The position numbers and the translations under genes are program-made. Below, in pieces: positions 59,634-64,000 of a DNA stretch of 64,000 nt. Where the stretch lies: contig OZ231128.1 of assembly GCA_965153355.1 (NCBI GenBank), forward strand, positions 9,176,001 to 9,240,000, read 5' to 3'. The first letter of the stretch is position 1; the number at the start of each line of letters is the position of its first letter. The notes beneath the pieces are model-generated. The model ran no database searches, had not been told where the DNA came from, and saw only the letters and a list, made by a program, of their open reading frames with translations. This stretch comes from Flaccisagitta enflata (taxonomy: Eukaryota; Chaetognatha; Sagittoidea; Aphragmophora).

Positions 59634-62600
59634 TTAAGATTTTGAAGTGAACACGGCTACCAAAATGAAAACTCCTTCAAAAGAGGACAAAAAGGTGAAA
59701 ATCAATCCCACTGCTTGATTGTGGCAGAAAAAGTAAATCAAGCCAAACAACCACTGGATGCTTTGGAATACCAATAATCGAAACAAGTAGGCCAGGAGTG
59801 AATTAGCAGAGGTGATGTTGTCATGCATGTTGTGGGTGATTTGCCACATAAGCCAAACACTGGTTATGCTTATTAAGCTGTTAACCAATGTGGTTATGCC
59901 AGTTGGTAACTATGGCAAAAAAAAAAAGCGAACAACTTGTTTGTCAATGTTTCACATCCAAGCAATGAGAAAAACATAGCAAAATTCATGACTATTTTAA
60001 AGATCTGCGAAAGATCTTTCAAGTGAGACCTTGCTGGATGTTCTAGCTCTATCCGTTTAGAAATGGCATTAGAATGAAGACAGGTGGTCAAGAATTTGGA
60101 AATTCACTACACCATTTTCATGGGTTATCTTTATTCTAACATAAAAATTAAAGGCATTGAGTTATTAATTCGTTCTTGGCGCCATTTTAAAGAAAATTTG
60201 AAGCTCTTTAATTTGCTCATGGATAACTAGTAGCTACGATAATCCTGAGCTGCATAATTGACAAAAAAAGAAAGACTAAAATTCGTCATTGAAAAAGAAT
60301 TGAAATAAGGACTTTTTTCAATCAGCGATTTTTTTCTTCAAACCATTGCCATTTCTAAACGAATAAAGCTACGATGACCAGCAACGTCGCATTTGGAAGA
60401 TTTTTTGCAGAGCTTTAAAACGGTCATGGATTTTTTATAGTTCAGGCCCATAGTTAAGCAGAAATTAGCAAAACAAAGTGTTCGCTTTTTTTCTTTGCCA
60501 TAGTTATGACCACAAAGAAAAACTGTGAATTCCTGGACGTTGCGAAACAAACTCCATCTCCGTAACCAAAAAATGATTCTTCTCTATTTGTGTTGTTAAT
60601 TTCAACAACACCCGCTGCAACTCCAAATGCAATTGCAAAGAAAAAAATGATAATGTACTGAAACATCTCTTTGACCTTCACGGAATTTTGATCTCTATTT
60701 TCCACCGCCAAAGCTGCCATATCATATTTCAAATTAATCATCATTTTCAAAACTTTGACGCTGAACAAAATTGTCCAAGAAAAGGACAGAAGAAGAGTCG
60801 AGTGTAGAATCATCCCGACAATTCTGCAGGCCGTTTCGATCATTTCCAAACAAACACCCACCAAGAAAACAAGGAAAAACGCCTTCTTGGAAAGAATCAG
60901 CAGGAATTGAACTCGCTTGGCCTCAGTTTGACAAAAGTTATTCCTTTTCTTCCAAATGAAGAAGACGGCAAATAAAGATATGACGGAAAGAATGCATCCA
61001 ACTCGACTTATGATACCAGCAACGTCTTTAGTCAAGTTCTCCCGTTGATAATATGACTTCCTTTCCATGTCTGCCTCTGTGAAATTTACTCCAACATCTG
61101 AATCAATGACTATGTCTGGGCTGTCAAAAAATATGAGCAATCCAGAAAAAAACACCATCAGGGGGTTTGGAGGTATCAAAGAATCTCGGAATTCCATTGC
61201 ATAATCAGTCAAAAGTTGTTGCATCAAGGGAGGGCATTCTGTACACATTGCCGTCAAATTGATATGTCTGACAACATTGAAACCATCAATGGTTTTTGCT
61301 AGAAGAAAATTGAATGTACGCCAAGAAGAATCAACACCCACGTTAATGGCGTCGATGCAATTGCAATAGGTTTTAGCAAATGAGTTTTCTTCAATTTCCA
61401 GATCCAAAAACTTTTCCTTGACTCTTTTCTCTTCATGGGGTTTTGGCTCGTTGATCAAGCACAATTTTCCCATCCGGTTCAAGCCTCGATCTATGTCCGC
61501 AACTCCAATTACCAAAGGTCCCGTAATTCCATTTTCATCTGAAATACAGACTTTGAACAATTGAGGGAAAGGAACCGGTCCAGTATCTGGAAAAACCTTA
61601 CCCAAAACGCAGTCATGGCCACCCTTGAAATACGTGAGCCAGAGATTATCTTTGCTTACATTTTGGATTCCATGGCACCACGCACAAAATATGTTCCGAT
61701 AAACCATTCCTTGAACCTCTACTGGGGTAAAATGATACAAGTTCATCACTTGTTCTGGGATCGTAAGGCGACAGTGGTCTTGTAAATGATGCATTTCGCT
61801 GGGACATTCAGTGACCATGAAATACCCAAAAGAGTTTGTTCTATTCCAGGGAGGAATTTGGTTTGAAGTACAGCTTATCAGTTGGTCAAATTTGTTAATT
61901 GGGAAAGTCTCAATGGTGCATTTGTTCCTTTGGAACTATATTGAGAAAGTGTGTGATAGTCTTCACAACAATCTTGAAAGCTTTCGCAGTAAACATCGCA
62001 TTGACAATCAACCTCTTCAACGCCATATCGACCAATCATGTACCCCATGTGAACCCCATCGTTTCCGCACTTGTTTATCTTTGAAATGGCACTTGTGTTG
62101 TTTGGACAAACAGGACGCATATGCCATAAAGATATGAGATCGGAGAGGGTTTCATCCCACAAAGAACATTGAAACAGACTCAAATCCAACATAGTAGAAA
62201 CACTCATGTCATGAGAGATTTCAATTTTCAGACAATGAACAAAATCAACATTCTGCATCTTAAGTATCACCGATGTTATGTTACGAAAGATTTGAGGCTC
62301 GGTCATTTCAACCCATTGCACATGGTTGCCTTTGCAATGTTCAGGATAACCCCAAAGTTGAAAGTGAAACGTGATGTTGGGTGAATCTGTTTCAAATAAA
62401 AGGGCTACGTAATTGAATAATCACATATTTTTGTAATCACATAATCAAATAAGAATGCTACCAACTGACAGACCAACCAACCAACTGATTGACAGATCGA
62501 CGTAAGTAATCCTAGGGTTGCACGCATGTGACAATCAAAGATGATCAATGTAAAAGGAAGTTGATGGTGGTAAAATTCCATTTCAAACCTGAATAAAGGC

Positions 62601-63587
62601 GGAGCCCAAAGAATGCCTCCTTTTCAGGGAATGAAAGGCGAAACGATTGACGACCAGTTGATAGATTCAAACTCAACCCATTCAAGCCAACAAAATCCAT
62701 AGATGATGACGACGACGATGGCAACGACGACCATGACCACGACGATGAAGAGTCGTGAAAGGTATCATATCCAAACGGTAGGGCATCATGCAAATGGGAA
62801 TTCTTTTCCTCGTCAACATGAACTGACAAAAGAAAAAAAATTACCAAAAAATCAGACAGGTATCACTGGGTAAACACGGCATGTTTTGATATAAAGTGTA
62901 TGTTGAGTTATGTGCCGCTTCTACAACAGTGCAATCTCCATCAACATGTTGAGTTCACAAAATAAAAGTGTAATGAAATAACCTTCATTCGTTTCCGTTC
63001 AACCCAGTTGGTCGGTAACGCATTCATTAACAATGTCGGATACACGGCTACCGAAGTCGCGTGCGGGTGGGCATGGACCATGTTTGAGGTTGCTAGACCA
63101 TTGGGGTAGGAGCAGTGAAGTCAAAGCAATAAAATCATAAAAAAAGTAAAGTGAGACTGACCGACCAACCGACCAACCAACAGACAAAGCGCGTTGTAGA
63201 GTCACGTGCACGCAACTAAAAACTTCAAAATCATGCATTTTTTCAACAGTCAAGTGGTACTGACCAAGTAAATGTAGCATGAATTTACTAATTCATTCAT
63301 TAAATCATTTATTCATTCATAAATGACATTCGATCATAAAAAAAAAACATTTATAAAAAAACAATAATTCATAAAAGACATTCATTAAAAGAGGACGCAA
63401 CGTTGGCCTACGTGGCCTTGTTACCTTTTTCCATGTCATAAGTTAGAACTTCTTCCTCATGCTGATCAACGTGTCCATGAAAATGTGTGGAAAATATCCG
63501 TTGATTGGCACAAACATCATCCAAATCAACATATCCACTTTCTGTAGCATAAAGCATGAAAGAAAGAATGATCACGGTCTTGATCAT
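59634..63587 (-). CDS. Somatomedin-B adhesion-type GPCR, possibly broken
   Basis: Cell-surface receptor of the secretin/adhesion class. Exons on the minus strand: 63587-63425 (ATG, signal peptide MIKTVIILSFMLYATES), 62822-62589 (Ser-rich), 62386-60507 and 59906-59634; junction phases of the first three match. The ectodomain has a somatomedin-B-like module (CGNDGVHMGYMIGRYG then VDCQCDVYC and DCCEDY). The membrane part has TM1 (ISRVGCILSVISLFAVFFIW), TM2, TM3, TM4 and YGDGVCFA in ECL2; TM5-TM7 (LVNSLISITSVW, QSIQWLFGLIYFF, LSSFEGVFILVAVF) follow in the last part. Two defects: the SMB frame and the following frame (CTIETFPINKFDQLISC) differ by one base near 61935-61940, and a 596-bp MITE interrupts TM5. 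The cytoplasmic tail is only a few residues. About 850 residues if repaired. Confidence 0.8.
59909..60504 (-). mobile_element. TA-flanked MITE inside the GPCR TM5 codons
   Basis: TIR ACTATGGCAAAAAAAAAAAG then CGAAC and its complement at the right (about 32 of 37 bases equal); TA at 59907-59908 and 60505-60506. Removing the element and one TA joins FFVVI to PTGITTLVNS in frame, a normal TM5. On the gene strand the element ends in a T-run and CCATAG, a good splice acceptor. Confidence 0.85.
63038..63222 (-). mobile_element. GTCGCGTG-family short element in GPCR intron 1
   Basis: GGCTACCGAAGTCGCGTGCG start, ACCGACCAACCGACCAACCA core, GAGTCACGTGCACGCAACT hairpin before AAAAA. Confidence 0.75.
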
Positions 63588-64000
63588 GGTCAAACCAAAT
63601 TGTTTGTAAAATTGAGTCAAATCCGATGCAGAAATTGATACGGCTTATTCATCTGGGGAACCTTTATATATGTTTTTATATATCATTCATTCGTATATGA
63701 CCAACTTAATATGACATTATTATGCCTCTCTCATTGATTAATTTTCTAATGGATTAATCAACGCTTTTGATGAATGGAATTCTTACATATGCATATGTTT
63801 GTATATGTCAATGCCTAGTTAGCTAATGTAGGTGCGTTTGGTACGTTTACAATTTACAAATCAGTGCGACATTCATTTCTTATAGCAAAATGAAATTATC
63901 TATCATGGGGAAAAAGAAAAAAACTAATTACAATTTAAAGTTTTTCAGTTATACAGGTTCTTTTGGCGACAGTCCGACCTAGAAGTGGTGTAGAATCTTT
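63588..64000 (-). other. Upstream region of the GPCR gene
   Basis: AT-rich sequence upstream of the receptor ATG at 63587. TATATA words at 63661-63690 could hold a promoter but nothing decisive is seen. Confidence 0.4.

Noticed and set aside
60454-60506. GPCR C-terminus reading through the MITE
   Set aside because: The tail after VVIT is encoded by the element TIR; TM5-TM7 resume in frame on the other side at 59906.

Overview
This is a stretch of an animal (metazoan, non-vertebrate) nuclear genome. The genes have spliceosomal introns with GT-AG boundaries, most of them about 0.3-3 kb. The DNA is loaded with microsatellites, minisatellites, fold-back elements, MITEs and Penelope-like retroelements, and there are no operons, bacterial promoters or CRISPR arrays. 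I cannot name the species. A somatomedin-B adhesion-type GPCR, a Cappuccino/FMN-type formin and an SLC16 transporter together fit a sponge, cnidarian or lophotrochozoan-grade animal.

Three protein genes can be assembled exon by exon. (1) 62-18272, + strand: the 3' part of an FMN/Cappuccino-type formin, an actin nucleator. Its 18 exons have matching phases and give 1,210 residues: a DEP-like N-terminal region, a coiled coil, proline-rich FH1 and a complete FH2. (2) 38446-57233, + strand: a complete 11-exon monocarboxylate-transporter-like (SLC16) gene, 506 codons plus stop, with 12 expected membrane segments. (3) 63587-59634, - strand: a secreted-start, somatomedin-B-containing adhesion-type GPCR. 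It carries an apparent one-base frameshift, and a 596-bp TA-flanked MITE sits inside the fifth membrane segment.

The rest is layered repeats. 18.3-38.1 kb holds a nested TIR element, an inverted pair of GIY-YIG/RT retroelement copies with a 12-bp target-site duplication, several fold-backs and a 2-kb 30-bp minisatellite. The giant second intron of the transporter (39.2-46.8 kb) holds an 82-bp satellite split by a 4.37-kb palindrome. The next intron holds a Penelope-like element with a hammerhead-ribozyme-like motif, embedded in a CATT microsatellite.

The most striking pattern is not a gene. At least six exon edges in the formin and the transporter (splice site plus 20-100 bp of coding sequence) are tandemly copied into the adjoining intron, often grading into or split by satellites. 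The transporter leader also has a partial upstream copy. Two short-element families have conserved hairpin-rich ends but carry different tandem-repeat cargo in each copy, which suggests a mobile-element source for many of the satellites.
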